Source: Prinia subflava (lineage: Eukaryota > Chordata > Aves > Passeriformes > Cisticolidae). From it: DNA of 64,000 nucleotides. The stretch is from NCBI RefSeq assembly GCF_021018805.1, contig NC_086249.1, forward strand, positions 79,138,472-79,202,471, written 5' to 3'. The position numbers and the translations under genes are program-made. Of the stretch, positions 25,001 to 37,000 are shown in pieces (positions within the stretch are counted from its first letter, which is position 1; each line of letters opens with the position of its first letter). The notes under the pieces were generated by a model. The model did not search any database, had not been told where the DNA came from, and saw only the letters and a list, made by a program, of their open reading frames with translations.

Positions 25001-26639
25001 TTTGGCAAGTTTTTTCCAGCCATCTGGCTCTTCCCACTCTCCCTTCCCCAGTCCTGGGGGTGATGGTCCTTGCAGCACACTTTTCCAGACTCACACCAAA
25101 CCTGACACATGGGCTGCAGCCGCAAGCCAAATGTCTGCTTCCAGATGTGCCTGCTGGCCCCGGCAGAGCTGCTCCCCCATCACACAGCTCACGACCCCAG
25201 GTTGGCAGCTAAACTTTCCCGGGGTACCAAACAAATGAGTGACTGCCCAAATCCTGATTCTTCCTTAGCTCTGCCTCTGCTCTCATTTCAAACAAACATG
25301 GGAGAGGTGCTCCCTGCTTGCCTCCATCGTGTTTCACATCACTGGCTGTCCCTTTTCTCTGAAGACACAGGCATTCTCTTCCTGTGGAAACCACAGCATA
25401 GGATAGGAGAAGGAGGATCCATCTAAACACAGGTCTCATCCCTGCACACAGCCAGATGTTGCCAGAATCAGCATCTGAATCTGGAAGCTGGTGAGCACTT
25501 GTGGCCTCATGATTTAGGTGTTGTTCAAGTGCTGCTAGAAGAGTCATGTATACGCAGTTTACAGAAATGGAGCTTTTCTTTATGAGAGACTTTTCCCTTT
25601 CCATCGATAAAGGCAATAGAGAGCTCTTTCTCTGCTGGAGTTTCAGGGCTTGGAGTTCATTTTGAAATGTTCACAATCTTTTGAGGTTGATGGAGTTCCA
25701 GCTATTGATTTTCTTGACTTGTTCATAAGTTAATATTTACCGTAAATATCTTGTTGAGAAAATGAAAAAAACCCACATTTTCAAAACAGCAGAAGCTGGC
25801 AAGATAATGAACCAGTCACAACTTTAAATAAGATATTTTAAGAAACATTAAACCTTCCTCCCCTTTTTAAAATTAGTGGTAAAAAGAAAAAAATTAAAAA
25901 CAAGTGCCCCCAAACCAGAAGGGTGAGAAGCAGTGTTTATTGTTGAGTTCATTACTGTGGTTATTTTGAGAGAGAAGACATTTTCCTCTTAATTTATGAG
26001 CCAGACATGAGTTCTTTGGAGGCTGTAGTAAAAAGACCTCCTTAAAAAGGACTGCAAAAAGATGACTTTGCTAGAAAATTCTGGCTGGTTCAACCACATC
26101 CAGATGCCTGAGAAGCTTGATCATAGCTTGACTAACTCTCACCTACCCTCATCAAAGAACAGCCAAGACCACTATTTCCTAGGAGCAAGTATCCCACCAG
26201 AAGCAGCACAGCAAGTGAAGCATGTGATGGGCTGGAGCACTGTGAGCAAAGGCAATGGCTTTGGCTGTGGGGAAAGCTTGTGCTGCTGCAGCTCAAATGG
26301 TTGTTGATGCAGGGCCCTGGCTTGCTCCCCTCTAACCTGTAGAAACTGGAGCTCAGCTTGTAGCCTCAATGTGGACTTTGCTAGTCTGCTGGTCTGGAGT
26401 CCCACACTTGCTTGTCACCATCTACTTTGAAAATGGCAGCAAACCTCACTCACCTCCTTCCCATCTCCCCAGCCTCTTGCTGGGGAGAGCTGTCGACAAA
26501 CTCACCAACAGGGAGGGTAACGCATGAAAGAAAACACAGAGCCGACAGAAAAACGAAATGCACATGGCAGGGAATAATATTTCATTTGTGCAGTAGCAGC
26601 TCTGCTCAAGCAGTGTAAATAAAGCAGGTTACTGAGATG
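22036..26639. other. Intergenic, no gene seen
   Basis: No repeat family recognised. The 135-aa minus-strand frame at 25209-25616 and its neighbours on the other strand have no domain or splice context and are taken as chance frames. Confidence 0.5.
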
Positions 26640-26840
26640 TGAATATAGCACTGTTTATAAATACTGGCCCTTCTGCCCAGAGACGTGCGTGAGGAGAGCT
26701 GGACACTCGTGAGGTCACCCCACCACATTTTATGATTTACATAAATCATGTCAACACCATGAGCAAGAACGGCGGGCGAATGGTGCTGCATGAAGTGAAC
26801 CATTCAGCCTCCTGTCACAGATCTTAAAACAGGTAGAAGC
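26640..26840. promoter_or_regulatory. Candidate conserved non-coding block
   Basis: This is a mixed-GC block containing GCACTGTTTATAAATACTGG, GAGGTCACCCCACC (nuclear-receptor half-site-like), ATTTACATAAATCATG (forkhead-like TTTACATAAA) and GAACGGCGGGCGAATGG. CpGs are locally more frequent than in the flanks. No repeat or credible open frame is visible. Confidence 0.3.
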
Positions 26841-29800
26841 TGTTAACGGGCCCACCAAATCTTTTAAAATGCAGAGGGGATGAGGGATAATCCAGTCAAG
26901 GAAACAAGGCATTCACCCACCTCATGTATCTCAGCTGACAGAAACCTTCCCGAGCTCTGAGGAACAGAAAGCCAGCCAAAAATAGCGTGCTAGCAAAGGC
27001 CAGGAGCTAAACTTGTGATTAATATTCACCTTCACAGAGAGTAGTGTGTCCCACCAAGCAACTGCTCTAATGAAGAAAAAGCCTGCATGCCTGGCAAAGG
27101 TGAGGAAAATGTGCCAGGTTTTTCTGCGTGTGGGACACTTCCTCCCCTTATTTACCAAGCACATTGAAAATGTGATTTTTCTGGCAGAGGAATCAATATT
27201 CTGGGACTAAACGGAAGCCCCTCTGTAGGTTTGCCTTCTATCCACGTACCTGTGGTTTGGGGGCCAGAGATGAAGGCAGTGGGGACAGATGCAGGAAAGC
27301 AATGTGCAGCTTCCCATGAATTTCGTTCAACTCCCCATGAGCACTGTGCCTAGCTGGGATCACACCATAAAAGGCCAAAGCTGCAGCTAGGGATAACAGC
27401 AGCAGCAACAAACAATTTCCTTTTCCTTGCCACTTCACAGTCATGCATCTCTCTGGGGTTGCTCTAATTTCAGTGGACAGTAGTCTTTTTTGGTCCAATT
27501 TTCCTGTCTCAGGAGACAGATGATGCCATCCGGGTGGGTGCCTGAAACATTGAGGATCTGGCTTGCAGTCTTTAACTGTGCCCAAATTTCAGCTCTAATA
27601 ACATGTAATTATGTAAAATAATTGTAAAAATTACAATCACACATGAATCGTGTATAATTATGCAAAAGAAATGTAAAAATGTAAAAGCGGTACAAAATCC
27701 TTATGATACATTGCTGGTATATGGACATGTGCTATTCACTACTCTTAAATACAAGTTGATTTAAAAATATTATTTTGACCATAAATCAACCGTGTTCTAT
27801 GCGATTCCTGTTGATCTACAGCTGTGACACATTCTCCGAGAAGAACAGATGTAAATATTAGGCAAAATTGGGAAGTGTTCTGCAAAGTGTTTTTCACTGG
27901 AAGACGTGGATTTGTCAAAAGCAAAGCCTAAGGGAGGAGATAGGATTTTTAAAATGGAAATGCCATACTCAAATACAATTGGAAAATGTTTTTAAAAATT
28001 ATCAGAATATCCTCTTTTTATAACTTTCAAAAGAAAAGACGTAATTTTCAGACTGAAAGTAAGTTTCCGTTTCAAAATCTAAGTAAGATTAGACCAAAAA
28101 ATCAGGAAAAAAATATCTAAGTCAAAATACTTCAAGGCTTACCGAAAAACAACATTGCAGAATTTTCGATCTGATCTAAATTTTTGCATTTTACTCTTTA
28201 AATTCAAATTTTTTTCAAGATTTGCACTTCTGCCCATGCAAAAGGTGGTAAGTGCATAAACCCCATTTTTTCACCTCTTCAGATCTATAAGAAACATGTT
28301 TTCAGCAGATCACAGACAGATCTCTCGTAAAAATATTGAAACACAAGTTTTCAAGAGAAGCTTCACCCATCGAGAAGGTGGTGTGGGGAATCTCAATCCT
28401 TCAGCCCTGGGGGGTCAGGAAATAATCTCTTCTGTTCTTTCCCAGTTCATTCTGGACCCAAGCAAAAGCTTTTTTTCCCCAAGAGGAAATGCAGAGCTGT
28501 CTTGCAGCTGGTGCCTTCCCCCTGTACATAGGGATGGCACCACAGTGGGATTCTTCCTTGCACAGGCGGGTGACCTCTGTGTTCTAGTCTGGTCAAGGTC
28601 ACGGCTTGGAGAAGCGGGTACCTGCTAGGTGAAATGAAGCCCTGAATGAAAACTAAAAGATTTGGGGTTTGATACTGTGCCTTCCTGACAGTGATGTCTT
28701 TTCAGGGGCAATTAAATGCTAAGCATCGGTCTGTTAAATTTAGTGGTAATTTCAGTTGTATGCGGCATCAAGTCAAGGACAATTTCAGTTTCAGGGCAGC
28801 TTTTATTTCATGTTTTGAAACCACAAGTGCTTTTTTATTCAAGAGCAGCTTTTGTTTGAAATAATACAGCCTAGCTGTTTCTCTGTGGTCCTGATCCTGC
28901 ATCTCAGAAAGGACCTCACTCGCAGCCAGAATCCTATTGATAATCTGATATTGCCAGCAGGGAGCCTGAAGGGCCCTAAGCACAGGCTGGGGTCTGCTGT
29001 GCAGGTTTGTCTTAGTGTGGGAAGAGTTTTTAAGATCCAGGGGTTTTCTCCCTCTAAAGCCCCCAACCCACCTGTTGGCAAGACTCTTTGGGAGAAGAGT
29101 CACCAGCAGGATTTGACTTCATATGCAGACCCAGATCAGAGGTTTGCAAAGGCATTTGATTCAGGCATGTCATTGGGTTCCCTGTAGGAGAGGGTTTGTG
29201 TGCCCACTCATTCATGTCTGCACAGCCATACTTCATCTGTCTACAGGCAACAGCTTCCCTGAGTTGCCTTCCTTAAGACTCGGGTTTTATATTACCAGGT
29301 AAATTTCTTTTCAGTTTTATTTGCATGGAGCAAGAGTGACATTCTGTGGCCAGTTAGATTTATGGCAGCATTTCCTCACTCTTTTTCCCATCCCATAAAT
29401 ACCTCGGGGTATAAACCATCCTCTTTTGTTTCATTTGTGGCTTCTAACAGTTTGTGAGAAATAAATATAAAGGAATTCTCAAACACATTTTGTGGCATAG
29501 AATCCTTAGGGACTGCTTTACCATGAATTCCTGACAAATTCAGATGTCTATGTACTGATTACTATTTTATGAGAGCAATGCCTGACTTTTATAATGTAAG
29601 AAACCAGAAGCATGAAGAGACTATGGCATGTTCCTCGGGCTCCACTCTAGCTGGCTCAGCCTGTTGTACTTGGAAGGGATGAGGAAACCATGTTCCAAAA
29701 CCCAATAAAAAAATAAAGCGGAGCGCTGTTTAAAACAAAGCAGTGGGCTTTTTAGGCACTTATGTGGTCCAGATAATATACCAATGACACTAAATTGAAC

Positions 29801-30504
29801 TCATTTAGCTGTAAACATGATATTACATTTGACAGCTTCCAGTGGTAAAATACCAGACAGTCCATGCTGAAGAGAAAAGAAACAATATGGAAGGAGAAGA
29901 ACTCATCAAAAAAGGAGCCACAAAAGGGCCAACAGGGAAAAAAAAATACCCAGCAAAACCTCAGCATTTTTCAGTGGTTACAGTCATAACTCAGCACAGA
30001 CACGCATGGTACCAAAAGCAACCTGCCCAGTTTAAACAGTGGAGAGCAGACGCTGGAGTTTATGTTGTTCCCCTGTTTATTAAAAACGGATGGGAGCACT
30101 TGACAGAAAAATCAAACTTTTGGTCATGGCTCATTAATCTCTGTTGTATCTGTCAGATATGTGTGTCTAGAGTTTCAACAAGGCTCTAGAATCAAGATTA
30201 CTGCTGAGCTCTGTTGTTTTCTCTAATTTTGAATGAGGGAAAATGCTGCCAATCACCCCAGGCAAGAGGCGAGCGCAGGGCCATGGCTGCAACCCTTTGC
30301 AGCCGGCATCTCCCTGCCCAGTTGTTTGGATCTGATTTCAGAGGCAGCAACTCCTCTTTCCCTTCCTCACCACAGCCAGCTTTGGCTGGCTGCCTCCTTT
30401 CCCTTTCCCCTGAAAACCAGACTCACTGCCTACCACCAAAGCACATGCCTGTCAGTGTTAAGGTGATGACGAGGCTGATCTGAGGCAGTGGCGGATGCTC
30501 CTTC
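26841..30504. other. Intergenic, no gene seen
   Basis: The part at 27590-28270 is markedly AT-rich. A lone octamer ATTTGCAT occurs at 29319-29326. Frames of 110-115 codons at 27238, 28296, 28768, 28852 and 29842 are unsupported. Confidence 0.5.
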
Positions 30505-30600
30505 AGCCCTGAATTCTGCTCTCATACACAAAGTGTTAATCGCATTAATCCACTGAAGACAGTGGAGCTCCTCCTGTGTAAAACCAGGGTAAGTGATGGG
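30505..30600. repeat. Possible ancient amniote palindromic repeat
   Basis: TGAATTCTGCTCTCATACAC, TCCACTGAAGACAGTGGAGC (a near-palindrome at the centre) and TGTGTAAAACCAGGGTAAGT follow the layout of an old motif in which TTACACNNGTGTAAAT-type arms flank a CCACTGAAGTCAGTGGAG core. The left arm is decayed. The element shows no coding potential. Confidence 0.45.
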
Positions 30601-30637
30601 CTCAGCAGGCCTAGAGTGGGCTCAGCAGGTCTGAGAC
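30598..30637. repeat. 20-bp imperfect tandem duplication
   Basis: GGGCTCAGCAGGCCTAGAGT is followed directly by GGGCTCAGCAGGTCTGAGAC. The first 12 bases are identical and the remainder is diverged. It abuts the palindromic repeat that ends near 30600. Confidence 0.7.
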
Positions 30638-32063
30638 GAATATGGTATGAAACAATTAGCTGCAGATGGTATAGGAATCTCGTTTTCTGGAAATACAGAT
30701 TTTGCCTGGAGATCTTTCTATATATATTGGATTTGTCAAACTGATAATGACTTGAACATTTGGAGAGAGAGGATAACCCACCGCAGGGCCAGATGCAGCT
30801 GTGATGGGGAGGATGGAGGATGTATATTACCCTCAAAATGTGTCTGTCTCCCCATTACATTCCTATGCCAGTTTGTGGTGGTGAGAGGATGGATGAGGCC
30901 CTGAGTAGAGCAGGGCAGAGGAGCTCACCCGCTGCCTCCCCTTATGCCTTTACTTTCCTTATTTGCTTTGGACATTGCTCATTTCTTCACTCATTCTTTT
31001 CTTCCTCCCTTTCCTCCTCTTTAAATTGTCTGTGTTGCTGTTTCCAGAGACAGAAAAATTGATGGGCACTTCGAGGATGAGGCACAAGATTTAGCTGCTG
31101 CTTCGCTTAAGTGCAAGACACAGGCAGTTGTGGGAGGAGGTTTCCAGCTCTGTCTGCCAGAGGACAGGCTGGAGATTCTTTTCAATCCTGATACTGCTAG
31201 CAGGCAGGTACAGCTCATGATACTGCTCCTCAGGCAAGAGCAGTGGACTCACACAACACAAATATAGATACAGACAGAAAAATAGCAAAGAAAATACGAT
31301 GTTTTACGACTACAGGTACACTGCAAGCAGGCAGCCTGACCCTCACTGCTCACCAACTGTAAATGGCAGTAGCAAGACAGTGTAAAAGCCATGCTTGCCA
31401 GCTCCCTTTTCAATGAAACACATGGAGGTTCCCTCCAGGGGATGTCTCTCCTGCTTGCCAAAGTCTGCCCTCAAGATCAGCCCTGCATGCTGCGCCAACT
31501 GCAGGATTGCAGGCACGGCTGCCGCATGGTGTTTCAGATCATATGGAAAGCCATATTCCTGGGGATGTTCAGACATGCCAGAGAGCCTGTCTGCACGGCA
31601 GTCAGCTGGACTGGGAGTGGGCAGTAGGCAAACGGCAAAGAGCAGCACTTACCCTCTGTGCTGCAGCTCGCTGGTTCAGAGAAGCACAGGCATAGCCCTG
31701 TGTTTCAGCCTTAGCAGAGCTTGCCCATGCAGAGCACTTCCCAAGACCATTTTGAAGACCAGATTTATAAAGCTAGACTTATTAAAAAACAGAATGTCTG
31801 GCTAGATCTTAACAGACAGGATGAATCCACTTGCTTGATAATCTGCCTTCAATGTGGTGGGCCCTTGTAATCCCAAGAATAAATTCCCATTTTTTTAATG
31901 TTAGCTCCTATCACTTAAAATATTTTTCCAGTGCCTTTTTAGGAATCTGGGTTGTTGGGCCAAGAAATCTGGGCCTCCTGAACTGTTTATTCTTGCAGAC
32001 ATGAGTGGCTATACTAGTTGGTGTAACTTGCTGTTGCTCAGAGAAGAATGTGCATCTCTGTCT

Positions 32064-32114
32064 ATACACACATACATATATATATATATATTTCACATAC
32101 ATACATATATATTT
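32064..32114. repeat. AT/ACAT microsatellite
   Basis: Alternating TA with CA interruptions: TATACACACATACATATATA, then a TA run, then CACATACATACATATATA. It is a simple sequence repeat with no gene association. Confidence 0.85.
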
Positions 32115-32237
32115 ACAGCATTTCTGAAGCTTCTCTGTATTTAAAACTTAATTTTTTCAGTAAAGCATATATGATGTAGGAGCCATTTTCAACAGCCACA
32201 TCAGCACTTAAGCCTGGATCCTTTAAGCTATTCAAAT

Positions 32238-32266
32238 ATTTATATATCTATATATATATATATATC
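32238..32266. repeat. AT microsatellite
   Basis: A short TATATATCTATATATATATA-type run, about 120 bp from the larger AT/ACAT tract at 32064. Confidence 0.8.
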
Positions 32267-33080
32267 TCAGTGGAAGTGTTTCAGACATCTCAGCGGGTTA
32301 GATGAGTAGCTTTCACTGAAATCTGCCCCCAGTTCCAGCTTCCCCTCAGTTGCTGAAGTTGTTCTTTTGGGATTTAGATACTGAGATGACAGGTATCTAA
32401 AATATGCAATAGCTGGATGACATGCATACGGTAAAGATGGGTGTTTGAATGCTGTAGGATGCAGGATCATCTTCAGCTGAGGGACAGCTCAGGAAAAGGC
32501 CACTCCTAGGTATCTCCTGGTCACCAATAGCCCTAGAGTAAAATTGTCAGGCAGTAAATGTTGACAGGTATTTTGTTACATGCTTGGGTATGTGAAATTT
32601 CTTGTGCAGATACAGAGGCATGGTACAGAGAGCAGTGCAGGTCAGTTCGGGTGTAACTGAGAGGAAAGAAGGGACCCACACATCAACCTGGTAGAAATAA
32701 GGGTTTGTTTCATTGAAATAGTCGGGGCATTTTTAATGACAACCTGTCAGGAAGCTATACTGTATTCTTCAAAAACGGTTGCAACTGCTGCCAGATAGGC
32801 AATAGCTGAGTGGGCTTTTGGGCCGTATCGCTTCCTGACTTTGTGCACTGGTCACACAAAGTCACTAACTATGAAGCCAGGATTTGTTATCTTCTTCCAT
32901 CCTTTTGAGCGTTAATTTTTTTTCTAGGAGACATAGAGAAACCTGAGGTAACAGACCTGCTCCAGCTCTACTTTTATCTCCAGGATATAGATGATACAGC
33001 AGTCCTTGGTGTGCTTTACTGCATGGTGTGACAGCAGCATTCCCTTTATTCTCAAAAAGACTTTGAGACTCCTTGGAGAG

Positions 33081-33160
33081 AATCACAGAATTATAAAAGA
33101 GTTTGGTTGCAAAGGACCTTAAAAAGTCATCTAGTTAAATCCCCTGCAATGAGAAATCAG
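33081..33160 (-). mobile_element. CR1 3'-end fragment, antisense
   Basis: AATCACAGAATT, then GTTTGGTTGCAAAGGACC, GTCATCTAG and CCCCTGCAATGAG, is a diverged copy of the antisense CR1 3' terminus. About 80 bp is recognisable; the inner boundary fades after 33155. Confidence 0.75.
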
Positions 33161-33879
33161 GAGGTTCCTTGGGTGATATAAATTGATACTGTTGTATACC
33201 AAGAATAACATTTTTAAGCAGCCACCATGTTCTTTGCCTTAGCAGTTTCCTTTCTGCTCTCTATTGCTGGTAAATTTTTTGCATCTGTTATTTGAACCAA
33301 ATAAAATGTTTTCAAGTAAGTATATAAAATCAAGTTGCTTGTAGTTTGCTGGGAAGATTACTGGAAGGCAATTACAAATTTTATGTATTTTTAATTTTAT
33401 GCTTAGCAAAATATAGCTGAAGATGTTATTTGCTTTGAACTGCAAAACCTGAAAGCACAATCCCTTTTGTTATTTGAGATGTGTCCCTAAAAGAATCTTT
33501 TTGTGAAGGGAGAGCTAAAAAACCCAATGACATTATATTCAGTTACTCTGAAACTGCAACCCTTCCCTCTGCATCTCTGTTTCTACCATCAGCCATAAAA
33601 AGCCCTTCTTCTTACCACAGAATGTATCAACTGCAGGTCTCCAGTTAACTCATGTGTGAAATGTGCTTGATACCAAATGAATGGATGATCATAAAACCAG
33701 TGTTCCTTTTTTCTGGAAACAAAAAGCAGTGGTGATACATATTGCTTCTGTTTTCAGCCAAAGACTATAGTACCAGATGGCTAACACAACCGTAACAGCT
33801 AGCTGCATCTGGATTAAAAAGTTTGAAGGGTGTGAGTTAATCTTCAAAAAATGCCAGATAACTTTTGCCTCTTTAAATC

Positions 33880-34040
33880 AACTGCTCACACCATCCTAGG
33901 ACTGCTCAAACATGCCTTAGTCATGTTCATTAAGCATAATTAAGCACAAAGCGAACAAAAGGCTAATTATTGTCAAGTCAGAGGCCATTGTTTGGGATAT
34001 GATCCAAGATCCACTGAAGGCAAGGGAAGACGTCTCTCAT
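33880..34040. promoter_or_regulatory. Candidate SOX/homeodomain enhancer
   Basis: The order GTTCATTAAGCATAATTAAG, CAAAGCGAACAAAAGG, CTAATTATTGTCAAGTC and GGCCATTGTTTGGG combines homeodomain sites with SOX-like AACAAAAG and CCATTGTTT within 80 bp. No repeats are visible. Function is inferred. Confidence 0.35.
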
Positions 34041-37000
34041 TTTTGTGGCCTTGAAGTAGGAGCCTAGTGGTAATTTCTCCTGGTCCATATTGATTACAGA
34101 TGCTTATTTGCTCCTTTGTATGAAAAGACTTGGCTTTTCAAACTCCAATGTACTTTTTCCCATAAAGCAAGAAGTTTGGGTAACAGAGGTTGTAATCCAA
34201 ATACTGATCAGACAGAGAAGAAATATATCTTTTTGCTCCATATCATTATGAGGTACCTGAAACAATAACTTGTAATAAGGCCCTGGGCTTAGCTACAGGT
34301 ACTTGCATTGCAACAGTCAGGTACCATTTCAAATTACTTTTATTTCAATATCTTTCATAATCAGCTAGAAATGAAATTAATACACTGTTGGACAGGACAG
34401 TTGTTTTAAATGGCTTTATGCAAAAAAGCATTTTTATCCTGTGAACAGCAAGGCTGAAACCTGTGGATGATGGACTAGATACAGAGCCACTGTTCTTTTT
34501 GTCTACAGACTGTGCCAGGCTACCAAAGTTCTGAGTGCTAGCTCTTAGGTTGTTTTCCTTCCTTCTTCCATTTTTTTTCCTGTAATGGTGGCAGCATACC
34601 TTAAAATTCCACAATTTCCACCCTAATCTTTGCTATATTGTCAGACACTCAATGGGAAGAGTTTCACAACTGCTCAGTGTTTCATGGTGTTAAAATGACA
34701 TAACAATTCAAGTATTTTTTCATGTGAGAACATCTACAAAACTTCATGACTCAGCCTACCGGGACACAGAAAGAGAACAGCCTTGCAATACATCATGACA
34801 TTTCTAAAATGTTGGCTATCTTAATGGGGTCAGCACTGACATTTGTCTTGAAAGCCACCCAGTTACAGCGAGAAGTTCTCACACAATCTTCCTCACAGAT
34901 GGTGAGACCTGCCAGCAGTTTTATGGCCCAGCAGTGAATGGCCCTGCAGCTGTACGGGCATACCTGCTGGAAGGCTGCCGAGGGATACAGACAGCACGTG
35001 TGGCAAAAAACCCCAGCGCCACCGGTGGCTTCCTTTGTTTAATCTTCCTCCAGCAAACAAAAAGTGACGTGGCTTCAAAACAATGGGAAGGAGGGAGAAA
35101 AATAAGGGCAGAGGGTGCTACTGAAAGATTTAGTTAAAGTCTATTCTTCTCTGGTATTTCTCAGAGTAGGGGTCAATGGTTTAAGTAAGACAGGCTTGAT
35201 TCACTGCCTGGATGAAGCAGATGGGGCAGATTGCCAGGCAGTGGTTTCCAAATAAAAGCTGTGGAAAGCAGCTTTAACTTCCCCTGCAGACCAAAGGGCC
35301 ATTATAACAGTGAGAAAGAGGGACCTGACCCGACTCAGCCTTCACTTCCATCTGCTCTGGAGAATCCTTCATCAGCAGTTTGGGTCAGAAGGATCACCTG
35401 AACTATCCCTCTCCTCCTCTACCAGCATCTCGAAGATCCAGTAGAGGAACTGACAGACAATCTGCACAGTGGAATACAGTGATTGCCCCAGTGTGTTGAT
35501 TTATACTCTCACCTGGAGCCCAGAGTTTACTGCAAGAAAAGGTGCTGCACCAGCAACTCACAAAAGGTCCTCTCACCTGCAAGAGGAGAAAGTCTAAGAA
35601 TGAAACTAGAGACAGCATTGGGAACATGGACACTTAGAGGGAAACATGAAGGAAGAGAGAACTGACATTGTTCAGCATCATGGCCAGCAGCCTGACTGTT
35701 GCTGCATGCATTGCAGGCCTTGAGATGCTTTTAAAGCAGGGAATGAGGTAAGTTTACAGACATCTGCTGGGAATTCTTCCCAAGAGAAAGTTGAGCGAAG
35801 GGGTGAAAGTACTTATTTGGAAGTGCTATAAGTGGGTAATAACTGTGCTTTCATGGGACAAGGATGTAAGATTCAAAACAATACTAGGCAGTGAAGATCC
35901 AAGAAATTGGTAACAAGCAGTTTATATCAGGAACCAAGATGGAAACCAGAAGAGAGAAGCAAAATCACTAAGTCAATATGCAGTCTAGAAGAACAATTTT
36001 TTTCAGTAGAAGTCAAAATAGGTTTTTGTGGCACTCATCTTTCCTTCCATAATTTGACTATGATGCTTATAGCTATTTTCCAAGGCTCCTTTCCCTTCTC
36101 AAACCTGGAATATACCCTACGAAATCCTTCAGTGACCTGATAGAGAAGTACCTGGAACTAACACACAGAGATAGCTACTTCTTACTGTGTTTTTCAGCAT
36201 TGGTGGTCTGAGAGTCACCATCAGTCTACAGAGGAGTCTCCATTTTATACCTTTTCTAGATTTTTAGAGACTCTGACTTTGAGCTACTAGCACCCATGTT
36301 GTTTCCCAAGTTTTTGCAAAGCTTGAGTTATGAGTGTGCATAGTGATACACAGCTCTGATGAAAGGGTATTTTACAGAATTCCTACCCCATGTATGGAAA
36401 TGTGTGGATAAATTTTTCTGTGTCTCTTTGAGCTCATGTATTATTAGCAGATAGTCTGAAAGACAAATAATTAAAAATAAATCATTCAACACATTGTATG
36501 TTGGGAATATTCTACCGTCAGTAAAATAATACATATTTCTATAATATCTTTTTTTTAATTCACCGATTCATAATTTTTTCTGTTCTTTCACACCAACCTC
36601 TGGTTGTTTCTCGAGTCTGTGAACAAGCACAGCATAATTGCCTTTCATATGTCCAATATCCATCACTGCTTTTTTCTTTCAGCCACAAAGTTTCCTGGAC
36701 ACCAAAACAAAGCATTCTTCAGTACGTGCTCAAGAGCTTTGCTCTCATACATCACTAACTGGGCATTCAGTTGCCACATAGTTCAATGCTCTACTAATCC
36801 TGAAGAAAATTACTCTTGCCCAACTCCAAAAGGATTTTAATTTGGAATTCCTGTTTTCTATTGGAGTTGTGTATGGACCAGGCTACAGATATTCAGCCAC
36901 AATGAGGAAAAATGTGTAAACTACATCTACAGGAGAAGAGAACAATGATGGAGGAGTTTGATTCCACGGTCCTGGGACAACAGGAACACTAGAACTGGGT

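Larger units (their letters stand above)
30638..33080. other. Intergenic with AT microsatellites, no gene seen
   Basis: A GC-richer part near 31300-31700 produces overlapping frames of up to 136 codons on both strands with no recognisable domain. Two AT microsatellites lie at 32064-32114 and 32238-32266. Confidence 0.5.

Noticed and set aside
31343..31805. Overlapping 101-aa and 136-aa open frames on both strands
   Set aside because: No recognisable domain, no splice signals in context, and competing frames on opposite strands; taken as chance in a GC-richer patch.
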